Position numbers and translations under genes: made by a program | NCBI GenBank assembly: GCA_964617955.1 | Contig: CAZTXB010000022.1 | Location: forward strand, 1 to 46,454 | DNA: 46,454 bases | Source of the DNA: JABWCE01 sp964617955 | GTDB taxonomy: Bacteria; Bacteroidota; Bacteroidia; NS11-12g; UBA9320 | Reading direction: 5' to 3' | Part shown: positions 1-7,436 of the stretch, piece after piece | Layout: each line of letters begins with the position of its first letter | Position numbering within the stretch: position 1 is the stretch's first letter | Notes under the pieces: model-generated | Database searches by the model: none | Told to the model about the DNA's origin: nothing | The model's input: only the letters and a program-made list of their open reading frames with translations

Positions 1-65
1 ACTTTTATCGTGCATTAAAAGCAATAAAAGTTTTAATGAACCTCATCATATCAAGTCTTTAAGTG

Positions 66-83
66 TTTTTCAGCAGGCCCTAT
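66..83. repeat. 18-bp terminal inverted repeat, left copy
   Basis: These 18 bases are the exact reverse complement of 46403-46420 near the other end of the window. The sequences inside the two copies differ, as expected for the two ends of an insertion element or for two separate element remnants. The copy lies about 17 bases downstream of the stop of the T9SS-sorted protein gene. No transposase is visible next to it. The match is seen directly; the mobile-element reading is inference. Confidence 0.55.
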
Positions 84-99
84 TTACATTATAGAGTTC

Positions 100-2532
100 T
101 CAGTGAACCAAAAACTTTAAAAAACCTCCTTTTGACGACCTCACAAAGTACATCCCATTTGGCCATTCCGTGATGGATAAAACGGTTTTACCTGAGGGAC
201 TGAGTTCTATGGCTTCAATTTGCTGTCCGAGCATATTAAACACGGTAATGCTTTGTGTGGTGTTGAGCTTATTTTGAATATTTACCAATGCATTAGCCGG
301 ATTAGGAAAAACTTTGAAATTTAAATCCGAATCATCAATTATCGGTAAATCCTCAATGCGTTGAATACGGGCTAAATTGGTGATAATGGGCTCATTAAAA
401 TCGAAATAAATAAAGGCCTTATTGCGTATGCTGTCACCTACATTTAAGTTTGCTATAACATGGGCGTCGAAAACCACATAGCCCTGGCTGGCACTTTCAT
501 TCAGCTTTTTGGGTGGGAGGTTAATATTGTCGAAAACCCAGGTCACCGCATTATTTTTTAATGAAACTGAATAGGGGTGACTGGCGGCCACCATTTGAAA
601 TTCATAAACCGGCAAACGGCTGTCGAGTGTATCCATGATGGTTACCCTGCGGGCTTCATCGTTGCCTTCATTTTGAAATTGTATAAAGTACCTTATGTTT
701 TTCAAATCTGTTTTAATGGTGCCCTCCGGAATGCTGTACTTAGCATTAGGATCATAGCTGTATACCATCCTTTGTACAATGCTATCCAAGTTGCCCAGGG
801 TGTCTTCCTTATTTGGAGGGTTTAATTGGATGTAATGCGAAACCAATTGTTCTGTTTTATACGCGGGATACGTGTACTTTACAAATAAGGTGAGCAGGCT
901 GTCGCGATTTGGTTTTAAATTGCTGAGGTTAAAAAACAGCGTGTTGGCCAACTTGTAGCTAAAAGGAGGAGTTGAATTGATGAACACCGTGCCCGTGTCC
1001 AAATCAACCCTTACGGTTACATTGGAAGATCCCAAATCACAATCGCGGTTATTGACCTTGATGTAAATAGGAATGGTATCAAACAATCTGGCAGTGGCCT
1101 TTCCCCAACTTTTCACATTGATATCTTTTGCGAAGTGTGTTTTTTGCAGAGGGAAGTAGAGAGGATCGTTGTTGCCTTGGTTACTGTTGCTTTGTAAAGC
1201 CGCAGAAAATGGAAGTTTAAGACACTCTGTTGAATTGTAGTCCAGGAGTTCATACTCCGCATCCATATAATCTGGCAATTTATCGACGAATTTTCCTGCC
1301 GAACTCGTAAGGGTATTGCCTAGAGTTCGGTTATATAACTTGCCCTCTATGGCTACATCTCCTGCATCCTTTTTAAAATTATTGTTCTTGTCGTAGAACA
1401 AATAGGCCACAATTTCTTTCAATTTAACGACTCTGTTCATGTCGAAAAGCTCTACGATGTTATCGTATATGGTGTCGCGATAAATGAGGGGGATATTGAA
1501 AGTATAGTAAATACCCGAAGGCGTTTTTATTAACTCGCTTTTTGGCGTAATCACTATGGTTTGCCTTGATTTATAAATGGTAGAAATAGTGTAATTGGAG
1601 GAGTCCAGAAGCAGCAGGCTACTATAAGTTTTTGAATCTTCGGCTATGAGCAAACCTCTAGGTACGCTGATGCTACTTAAATTAGGCGCAAGCGCTCTTC
1701 CCAACACTTTTATCGTCAGCGATTTTCCATCGTAAATCAAAGCCGAGTCTTGATACGGCCTTGTAATTAACCATTTATCGCCCATGGAGTGTACCCCTGA
1801 ATACAAGCTTTTTGTGGAGGACGCTGCTCTTAGAATTTCCAATTGGTCGGGGAAGGTGTACTTATAGATGGCGGCATTGTTATTGGCTACAAAAACCGTT
1901 GTAAGCCCGATGGTGGCTGCAGCCGTGATAATAGGGACTTCTTTTATTAATTTTTGAACTTTTGTATCAATTCCCCAATTGCCAGCCAGATTCTCATACT
2001 CAAAGATGGAGAGATTGTAATTCGGCACCACTTGTTTTAGTGCCGTGTAGGTGGAATCGAAACGACCGAAAACAACCAACTTATGATCGATTATTTTTAA
2101 ATTGGAAATAAACACCTCTGTAGAGTTTTTGGCCCGGAAATCGGCAATAAATTTTGATTCTCCGGTCCCATCGGGGAGGTAGAACAGGCCTGTTTTAGTT
2201 CGGCCCTTGTCGACGTAATCCGTGACCACATACAGAAAGGAATCGGCCGTATAAATACATTTTGTCGAGAGATTCTTGGCACTTCGTTTCCCGAGTAAGG
2301 TGTTCACTCTGTTCCACCTGGCGCCGTCCCATTTTTTAAAAATGAGGGTGTCGGAGCTGCTCGATTTAAAATGCCCTACCGTTAGCTTGCCCTTCGGGTC
2401 TATACAAGAGCATTCTATATTTTGGCCAATTTTATCTTTTGGCAATTTTCCCACGTCTTTAACAAAAGCTGGTGTTTGTGAGAAGGATTTAAGGCAAGAT
2501 ATGAGAGCAAGGGTTAAGTAAAATTTTCTCAT
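100..2532 (-). CDS. T9SS type A sorting domain-containing surface protein
   Basis: This is an 810-residue exported protein, probably secreted or surface-attached through the type IX secretion system. An N-terminal signal peptide (MRKFYLTLALISCLKSFSQ) is followed by about 350 residues of unrecognised sequence with a beta-propeller-like feel. A segment with YDKNNNFKKDAGD near residue 380 resembles the acidic loops of SdrD B-like domains. A DUF7619-like conserved region follows (about 590-720, DPNAKYSIPEG and YFDFNEPIITN). The last 75 residues match a type A sorting domain: FKVFPNPA, then NMLGQQI, then NGMYFVRS. It starts 4 bases after the stop of the upstream membrane/barrel gene, so it is probably the last gene of the sigma-factor operon. 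It may be a target of that signalling unit. The ligand is unknown. Confidence 0.85.
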   Translation of the reverse strand: MRKFYLTLALISCLKSFSQTPAFVKDVGKLPKDKIGQNIECSCIDPKGKLTVGHFKSSSSDTLIFKKWDGARWNRVNTLLGKRSAKNLSTKCIYTADSFLYVVTDYVDKGRTKTGLFYLPDGTGESKFIADFRAKNSTEVFISNLKIIDHKLVVFGRFDSTYTALKQVVPNYNLSIFEYENLAGNWGIDTKVQKLIKEVPIITAAATIGLTTVFVANNNAAIYKYTFPDQLEILRAASSTKSLYSGVHSMGDKWLITRPYQDSALIYDGKSLTIKVLGRALAPNLSSISVPRGLLIAEDSKTYSSLLLLDSSNYTISTIYKSRQTIVITPKSELIKTPSGIYYTFNIPLIYRDTIYDNIVELFDMNRVVKLKEIVAYLFYDKNNNFKKDAGDVAIEGKLYNRTLGNTLTSSAGKFVDKLPDYMDAEYELLDYNSTECLKLPFSAALQSNSNQGNNDPLYFPLQKTHFAKDINVKSWGKATARLFDTIPIYIKVNNRDCDLGSSNVTVRVDLDTGTVFINSTPPFSYKLANTLFFNLSNLKPNRDSLLTLFVKYTYPAYKTEQLVSHYIQLNPPNKEDTLGNLDSIVQRMVYSYDPNAKYSIPEGTIKTDLKNIRYFIQFQNEGNDEARRVTIMDTLDSRLPVYEFQMVAASHPYSVSLKNNAVTWVFDNINLPPKKLNESASQGYVVFDAHVIANLNVGDSIRNKAFIYFDFNEPIITNLARIQRIEDLPIIDDSDLNFKVFPNPANALVNIQNKLNTTQSITVFNMLGQQIEAIELSPSGKTVLSITEWPNGMYFVRSSKGGFLKFLVH

Positions 2533-2536
2533 GTCT

Positions 2537-3844
2537 CTATATTTTATATTTTAGTAAGAAGTTTAAATTATATCCCTGGAGTTTGTTTCTTAAAGCGCCG
2601 TCGCCGGTATTATACTTTGAAGCATTCGATTGCCACATGCTTTCAATTCCGGCCCACCACGCATTTTTAACTTGATGGCTGTACTGTAAGCCTGCGTTAA
2701 AGCCTGCGTCAAATTTCCGGTACATCTTGCGATTGAGGTCTACAATGCCGGGATCAGAATTGTCACCTCCATTAAGAATAAGGGTTTTACCCTTGGCCGA
2801 CGCCAGCCCGCAAATATTAACGCCTGCGCTCAGACCAATTTCATTTTTGCTGTTCAATGGCATCGAATAATTGAGGCGTAGGGGCAAAATAATATAGGTT
2901 TTATAGTGGGTTGAGTTGGCGTAAAAATAAAGGGCATCCTGTGGCGATTTGGTTACGTAACCCTGTATAGAGGTGTGGCGTGAATCCCATAATGGCACTT
3001 CGGTAAGCCTGTAATCAATTTGCACCGGATTGGCCACTCTCAAAAATTGAAGCCCTGTGCTGAACCCTAAACGCATTTTTGGAAAAGCATTTATATCAAA
3101 CCCCAGACTCACAAATTCAGACTTCAGTTTTTGGTTCGACTGCTCAAAAAGGTTTCTTGTATCCTTATGCAATTTCTCAGGACTTTCGATGCCGGTAACT
3201 TTTACATTCATTTTAGATAAACCACCTGATAGTGAAAAAGAAAATTTCGAAACCTTTTGGGTCTTGGTTTCAATTTCCTTCTCAACTTTTTTATTTTCCT
3301 CAGCTGCAATCACTTCTGTTGTTTTGGCTTCTTCAAATATATTCTCTTTTGCAGTCGAATTTGCAGGATTTTCTTCTACCGATTCGAAGGTTTCTTCAGT
3401 TGGGGTTTGGGTAGGTTCTAATAATTCAGGCGTAGGTGTGGCAATTCCCGGCTCAGTTGATGGGACCATCATGGGCGTAAATATTTGACCGCTAAGCCCT
3501 GCAAACGTGGGCTCTTGTTTTAAGTAATTCTTTTGAGAAGATTTATCAGAACTTGGGGTATTTTGCTCAGGCACGAATGGGATTGCCTGTGCAGCATCTT
3601 TTTTTGATGAAGCTATTAAAGGTGCTTCGGGTGTATTTTTCAGGCCGAATTTTACAGTGAGAAAGTAAGTGACTCCTGCTGTAAAGCATATCACCGAGAA
3701 GAGGATGAAAAATGGAAAAAATCGCCTTTTTTTCTTCTTGACCATAGCTCCCTCGAGCCGCTCCCATTGAGCCTCTCTTAGAATTTCGGTGTGGTTTTCA
3801 AAGGCCTCTTGCAGGACCCTTTGAAGATTATCTTTGTTGCTCAT
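2537..3844 (-). CDS. Membrane-anchored outer-membrane beta-barrel-like protein, putative anti-sigma partner
   Basis: This 435-residue protein has three visible parts. There is a short charged cytoplasmic N-terminus (about 1-38, ending in KKKKRR) and one transmembrane helix (FFPFFILFSVICFTAGVTYF). A long Pro/Thr/Glu-rich linker runs to about residue 205. The C-terminal third has alternating hydrophobic strands ending in aromatic residues (LGFDINAFPKMRLGFSTGLQ, then LNFLLKYKI), typical of PorT/OMP_b-brl-type barrels. The gene overlaps the sigma-factor gene by 17 bases, which suggests translational coupling and a role as its anti-sigma or sensor partner. No canonical zinc-binding anti-sigma motif is visible. 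An inner-membrane helix joined to an apparent outer-membrane barrel is unusual. Confidence 0.7.
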   Translation of the reverse strand: MSNKDNLQRVLQEAFENHTEILREAQWERLEGAMVKKKKRRFFPFFILFSVICFTAGVTYFLTVKFGLKNTPEAPLIASSKKDAAQAIPFVPEQNTPSSDKSSQKNYLKQEPTFAGLSGQIFTPMMVPSTEPGIATPTPELLEPTQTPTEETFESVEENPANSTAKENIFEEAKTTEVIAAEENKKVEKEIETKTQKVSKFSFSLSGGLSKMNVKVTGIESPEKLHKDTRNLFEQSNQKLKSEFVSLGFDINAFPKMRLGFSTGLQFLRVANPVQIDYRLTEVPLWDSRHTSIQGYVTKSPQDALYFYANSTHYKTYIILPLRLNYSMPLNSKNEIGLSAGVNICGLASAKGKTLILNGGDNSDPGIVDLNRKMYRKFDAGFNAGLQYSHQVKNAWWAGIESMWQSNASKYNTGDGALRNKLQGYNLNFLLKYKI

Positions 3845-4379
3845 TGTTAATTGATCTTGAGTGGATTAAATTACACAAAACGCGTTTGGCCCTGCTCAAT
3901 TGTACACGCGATGCTTCTTCACTTATGCCAAGCTGGGCCGCTATTTCTTTATGACTCATTTCCTCTATAATAAATAAATTGATAATGACTTGTTGATTAA
4001 CCGGCATTTGCTTGAGCAGTCGCATGGCCACTTCCGCCTCTAAACTCACCTCTGCAGGTATATCGCTGTCTGCCATTTCATGGCTGTAATCAGAGATATG
4101 GCTAATAAACAATGTTTTTTTTCTTTTTCTTAAAAAATCGAGAGCAGTATTGATGCTGATTCTGGAAATCCATGTTTTTAAGCTGCTCTCGAATTTAAAT
4201 TTTTCTATATTTTTTAAAACTTTAATTAAACTGTCGTGAAAAATTTCCTCTGCGTCTTCCCTGTTTCCTGCGTAGCGCATACAAAGCCCCATGATTTGTG
4301 GCCCGTATTTCTCATACAGCAGACGGTGAGCTTTGGCATCACCTTTAGCACAAGACTTTATGAGTTCTTTTTCCTCCAA
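3828..4379 (-). CDS. RNA polymerase sigma-70 factor, ECF subfamily
   Basis: This 183-residue sigma factor contains only regions 2 and 4. Region 2 shows the core-binding and -10 recognition pattern (RYAGNREDAEEIFHDSLIKV, then SLKTWISRISINTALDFLRK). Region 4 ends in a helix-turn-helix (MSHKEIAAQLGISEEASRVQLSRAKRVL). The only start that keeps region 2 complete is TTG; no in-frame ATG precedes the domain, so the exact start is less certain than the gene. It overlaps the downstream membrane/barrel gene, and the three genes to 100 form a probable operon. It should direct RNA polymerase to envelope or surface-protein promoters, but the regulon is not visible here. Confidence 0.92.
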   Translation of the reverse strand: MEEKELIKSCAKGDAKAHRLLYEKYGPQIMGLCMRYAGNREDAEEIFHDSLIKVLKNIEKFKFESSLKTWISRISINTALDFLRKRKKTLFISHISDYSHEMADSDIPAEVSLEAEVAMRLLKQMPVNQQVIINLFIIEEMSHKEIAAQLGISEEASRVQLSRAKRVLCNLIHSRSINNEQQR

Positions 4380-4423
4380 ACTAAATTATAATTCAATAGA
4401 CGCGAACTGTAATAAAAGCGTTA

Positions 4424-4447
4424 CATTCAGTCGATTGATACTGAATG
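4424..4447. promoter_or_regulatory. 8+8 bp inverted repeat in divergent intergenic region
   Basis: Two 8-bp arms, CATTCAGT and ACTGAATG, are perfect inverted repeats separated by 8 bases. The site lies between the divergent starts of the ECF sigma gene and the Crp/Fnr gene. A dimeric regulator, perhaps the Crp/Fnr protein itself, could bind it. Its sequence differs from the FNR-like box at 5190-5203. Confidence 0.4.
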
Positions 4448-4515
4448 GTGATACTTTTTATTACAAAGTAAGCTAAATAATTTTTCATAAGGATTTATTT
4501 CCAAAAACCATTTTG

Positions 4516-5109
4516 ATGTCCGATGGGTTTATACATAACATGATTGACTATTTTCTCGATACATTAGAGCAAACCATTCCTTTATCGGATGTCGATAAAT
4601 TGGTGTTCAGGGAATATTGTAAAGTGAAAACATACAAAAAACATCAGTTCTTTTTACAGGAAGGCGATGTGTGCAAGCATGTAGGATTCATTTTGAAGGG
4701 CTGTTTTAAAACGTATTCGATCAATAAAAATGGAGATGAAAATGTTTTTCAGATTGGGGTTGAGGGATGGTGGATCAGCGAGATGTACAGCCATTTGACA
4801 GGAGAACCCTCGAGTTCAAATATTGTAGCACTCGAAGATGCTGAGGTCTTAATCCTCGACCAGAAAAGCCGGGAAGAAATATTGCGCAGAGTTCCGCAAT
4901 ATGATCGCTTTATGCGCATTTTATTAGAGCGCAATTATGTAGCGACCCACCGCAGGGTTAATGCCATGTTAGGGTCTTCGGCCGAAGATCGCTATCTCAA
5001 TTACATCAAAGCTTATCCTCAAATGGTGCAAAGGGTGCCTCAGCATGTAATTGCATCCTATCTTGGCATCACGCCGGAGACCCTGAGCCGAATCAGGAAG
5101 AAAATTTAA
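4516..5109 (+). CDS. Crp/Fnr family transcriptional regulator
   Basis: This protein of about 197 residues has an N-terminal cyclic-nucleotide-binding-like beta-roll (roughly 20-130, including QFFLQEGDVCKHVGFILKGC). A dimer helix follows, then a C-terminal helix-turn-helix (VIASYLGITPETLSRIRKKI). No N-terminal cysteine cluster for an Fnr-type iron-sulfur centre is visible, so the signal is unknown. ATG at 4516 was preferred over the overlapping TTG three bases earlier; an internal ATG at 4540 is also possible. The gene is followed by an FNR-like palindrome and two YceI genes, which makes them candidate targets. Confidence 0.9.
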   Translation: MSDGFIHNMIDYFLDTLEQTIPLSDVDKLVFREYCKVKTYKKHQFFLQEGDVCKHVGFILKGCFKTYSINKNGDENVFQIGVEGWWISEMYSHLTGEPSSSNIVALEDAEVLILDQKSREEILRRVPQYDRFMRILLERNYVATHRRVNAMLGSSAEDRYLNYIKAYPQMVQRVPQHVIASYLGITPETLSRIRKKI

Positions 5110-5189
5110 TTTCTAAAAATCACGCCATCCTTTTTTTAAAATTTCCATTGTTAAAAATGGAGTAGTACGGCTGTGATGCGTATAGTTTG

Positions 5190-5203
5190 TTGACCTAAGT
5201 CAA
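5190..5203. promoter_or_regulatory. FNR/CRP-like binding palindrome
   Basis: TTGAC-CTAA-GTCAA is a perfect 5+5 inverted repeat with a 4-base centre, the architecture of FNR-family sites (TTGATnnnnATCAA). It lies between the Crp/Fnr gene and the first YceI gene. Its centre is about 57 bases upstream of the TAGTTTTG box at 5250-5257, hence roughly 65 bases upstream of the predicted transcription start. That spacing suits an activator. Binding by the adjacent regulator is inferred. Confidence 0.6.
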
Positions 5204-5249
5204 TGAAATTTCTTAGCCTATCTCAAGGCATGGTAGCGTTTAACCGAGC

Positions 5250-5257
5250 TAGTTTTG
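5250..5257 (+). promoter_or_regulatory. Bacteroidota -7 promoter element
   Basis: TAGTTTTG matches TAnnTTTG and lies 20 bases before the preferred ATG of the first YceI gene. It falls inside the longer in-frame alternative, which supports the internal start. No clear -33 element was found. Confidence 0.5.
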
Positions 5258-5277
5258 CATTACAAAAATTTATTAAA

Positions 5278-5838
5278 ATGACAATAACAGCAAGCGCAAC
5301 AGAAAACAAAACCATGTGGTCATTGGACCCATCACACAGTGAACTTGGTTTTAAAGTAAAGCATCTGATGATTACCAATGTTTCGGGATCATTCGAAAAA
5401 TTCAATGTAGACGTCCTAACCGATGGGGACGATTTCAGTACTGCATCTATCCATCTTACAGCCGATACACGTTCTATCACCACAAACAATGAGCAGAGAG
5501 ACGGGCACATTAAAGCGGCCGACTTCTTTGATGTGGAAGCTTATCCTGAAATGAATTTTGTATCGACAAAAATCATAAAAGCAAGCGATGAGCAATACAA
5601 AGTTATCGGCGATTTGACGATTAAGAACCTGAGCAAAGAAGTGAGTCTTGACGTGGAATTCGGAGGGGTATCAACCGACCCATGGGGCAATGCCAAAGCA
5701 GGATTCAGTGTGAATGGAAAAATTAACCGCAGCGAATGGGAAATGCATTTTAACGCCGCTTTAGATAATGGAGGGGTATTGCTATCCGATGAAGTAAAAA
5801 TTCATGCCGAAGTTCAATTTTCAAAAAAAGTTAATTAA
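5278..5838 (+). CDS. YceI family protein
   Basis: This is a YceI-like lipid-binding beta-barrel (lipocalin-like fold) of 186 residues. Recognisable elements are WSLDPSHSELGFKVKHLMITNVSGSF at the N-terminus, split here as WSLDPSHSELGF and KVKHLMITNVSGSF, the DGHIKAADFFD segment, and WGNAKAGFSVNGKINRSEW near the C-terminus. The start at 5278 gives the usual family N-terminus and no signal peptide, so the protein is probably cytoplasmic. An upstream in-frame ATG at 5203 would place the FNR-like box and the -7 element inside the coding region and is less likely. Family members bind isoprenoid-like lipids; the ligand here is unknown. A second YceI gene follows 13 bases downstream. Confidence 0.9.
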   Translation: MTITASATENKTMWSLDPSHSELGFKVKHLMITNVSGSFEKFNVDVLTDGDDFSTASIHLTADTRSITTNNEQRDGHIKAADFFDVEAYPEMNFVSTKIIKASDEQYKVIGDLTIKNLSKEVSLDVEFGGVSTDPWGNAKAGFSVNGKINRSEWEMHFNAALDNGGVLLSDEVKIHAEVQFSKKVN

Positions 5839-5851
5839 GCAAATGAGAAAC

Positions 5852-6502
5852 ATGAAAAATTTATTTATAGCATTTAGCATTATTGGTCTTGCGGCCTGTA
5901 GCTCAGGACCCAATGGAGACAAAGCATTGGTTGAGGAGGCTCAGACCGTGGATTCGTCCACAGGGAGCAGCGTATTAATCGATTTGGCTACTTCAAAGGT
6001 TGGCTTTGTTGGAAATGGCGTAGGCAAAAACCACCCCGGGTATTTTCGCCTAAGCGAAGGAAGTGTTACGGTGAAAGACGGAAAGCTAGCGGGTGGGAAA
6101 TTTGTAATCGACACAAAATCATTAGAGTTGGAGCAAAAAGATGAAATGTTTCAAACAAAACTCAGAGGCCACCTGTTAGGGGCCGACTTTTTAGACGCTG
6201 AAAAATACAGTTCGGCCTTATTCGAAGTCACGTCAGTAGAGGCTTTTACACCTGCTGCAGGTGACACTTCCATCATTGAAGGAGCCAACTTTAAGGTAAG
6301 CGGAAATCTCACCTTGAAAGAGGTGACCAAGAATGTGACCTTTCCGGCAAAAATTGAAGCAGGTGCAGCCAATTTTTCAGCCTTGGCGAGCTTCAATGTC
6401 GACCGCAAACTTTGGGGAATCAATTATGGAAACGACAAGTCACTCAAGGACAAGTTTATTTCAGAAATTGTGAACATTTCCTTAGATATAAAAAGCAAAT
6501 AG
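5852..6502 (+). CDS. YceI family lipoprotein
   Basis: This 216-residue protein begins with a lipoprotein signal (MKNLFIAFSIIGLAACSSGP) whose lipobox cysteine follows LAA, so it is probably anchored in the envelope. The mature part is a YceI domain (SKVGFVGNGVGKNHPGYFRL near the start and LRGHLLGADFLDAEKY in the middle). A second ATG three codons upstream (5843) is an equally usable start. It is the second of two tandem YceI genes and may be the exported counterpart of the cytoplasmic paralogue, expressed from the same FNR-like-box promoter. Confidence 0.88.
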   Translation: MKNLFIAFSIIGLAACSSGPNGDKALVEEAQTVDSSTGSSVLIDLATSKVGFVGNGVGKNHPGYFRLSEGSVTVKDGKLAGGKFVIDTKSLELEQKDEMFQTKLRGHLLGADFLDAEKYSSALFEVTSVEAFTPAAGDTSIIEGANFKVSGNLTLKEVTKNVTFPAKIEAGAANFSALASFNVDRKLWGINYGNDKSLKDKFISEIVNISLDIKSK

Positions 6503-6520
6503 TTTTCTTTGCCTTTTGCA

Positions 6521-7405
6521 ATGCAACGCAAAGATTTTTTAAAAATATTAAGTGCAGCCACCGCTATGACCACTCTGGGTTCATTTAAAAAATTTGCCGA
6601 TGAATTGGAGGAGCAAGATGAAAAACTTCCTGTTTTGTTTGTAGGGCATGGCTCGCCCATGAACGGCATTGAAGACAACAATTTTTCACAGAGGTGGAAA
6701 GCCATGGGTAAGGAAATCACCCGGCCCAAAGCCATTCTCTGCATTTCGGCGCACTGGCTCACCAAAGGAACCCATGTCACCGCCATGGAAAATCCGCCGA
6801 CCATACACGACTTCGGCGGATTTCCCAAGGCATTATTCGATGTGCAATACCCGGCACCGGGCGACCCCGTGCTTGCCAAAAACATTTCTAAATTATTTAC
6901 AGAAACCAATGTGGGCTTAAACCATGATTGGGGTCTCGATCATGGCACCTGGAGCATTACCCGTAACATGTATCCCGAAGCCAAAATACCTGTTTTGCAA
7001 CTGAGCATCGATTACCACCAACCGGCCCAATACCATTACAATTTAGCCAAGACCTTGGCGAGCTTAAGAAAAAAAGGCGTACTTATTATGGGCAGCGGGA
7101 ACATGGTTCACAATTTGTCGATGGTAGCCTGGGACAAAATGAATGAACCCAATTATGGATATGACTGGGCTATTGAAATGAACGAAAATTTTAAAAGCGC
7201 GATTCAAAAAGGAGATCACCAGGCTCTGATTAATTATGAAAAATACGGCACGGCCGGAAAATATGCCATACCCACTCCCGACCATTATTATCCTCTGCTT
7301 TACATTTTAGGTCTTTTGGAGGAAAAGGATAAAGTTTCATTTTTCAATGACAAGCTGGTGGCGGGTTCACTCACCATGACCTCTATTAAGGCAGATGCAA
7401 CGTAG
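6521..7405 (+). CDS. ygiD: YgiD-type extradiol ring-cleavage dioxygenase
   Basis: The protein is about 294 residues and matches the LigB/DODA superfamily. An N-terminal stretch (MQRKDFLKILSAATAM) looks like a signal or leader segment not usual for cytoplasmic YgiD. Metal-site and family motifs include FVGHGSPMNGI, CISAHWLTKGT, ENPPTIHDFGGFP, NHDWGLDHGTW and GSGNMVHNL. The family opens catechol rings such as L-DOPA using Fe or Zn; the substrate here is not known. ATG at 6521 was chosen over TTG at 6509. It follows the YceI lipoprotein by 18 bases, so it may share that transcript. It converges on the nnr gene. Confidence 0.85.
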   Translation: MQRKDFLKILSAATAMTTLGSFKKFADELEEQDEKLPVLFVGHGSPMNGIEDNNFSQRWKAMGKEITRPKAILCISAHWLTKGTHVTAMENPPTIHDFGGFPKALFDVQYPAPGDPVLAKNISKLFTETNVGLNHDWGLDHGTWSITRNMYPEAKIPVLQLSIDYHQPAQYHYNLAKTLASLRKKGVLIMGSGNMVHNLSMVAWDKMNEPNYGYDWAIEMNENFKSAIQKGDHQALINYEKYGTAGKYAIPTPDHYYPLLYILGLLEEKDKVSFFNDKLVAGSLTMTSIKADAT

Positions 7406-7436
7406 CTTAAGCTAAACGGACTGGTATCCGGGAGTT

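Noticed and set aside
5203..5277. Longer N-terminus for the first YceI protein
   Set aside because: It would contain the end of the FNR-like box and the promoter element, and adds residues not typical of the family.
7403..7414. Palindrome TAGCTTAAGCTA at the end of the dioxygenase gene as a terminator
   Set aside because: It is a self-complementary 12-mer without loop or T-tract and includes the stop codon; a chance occurrence is possible.
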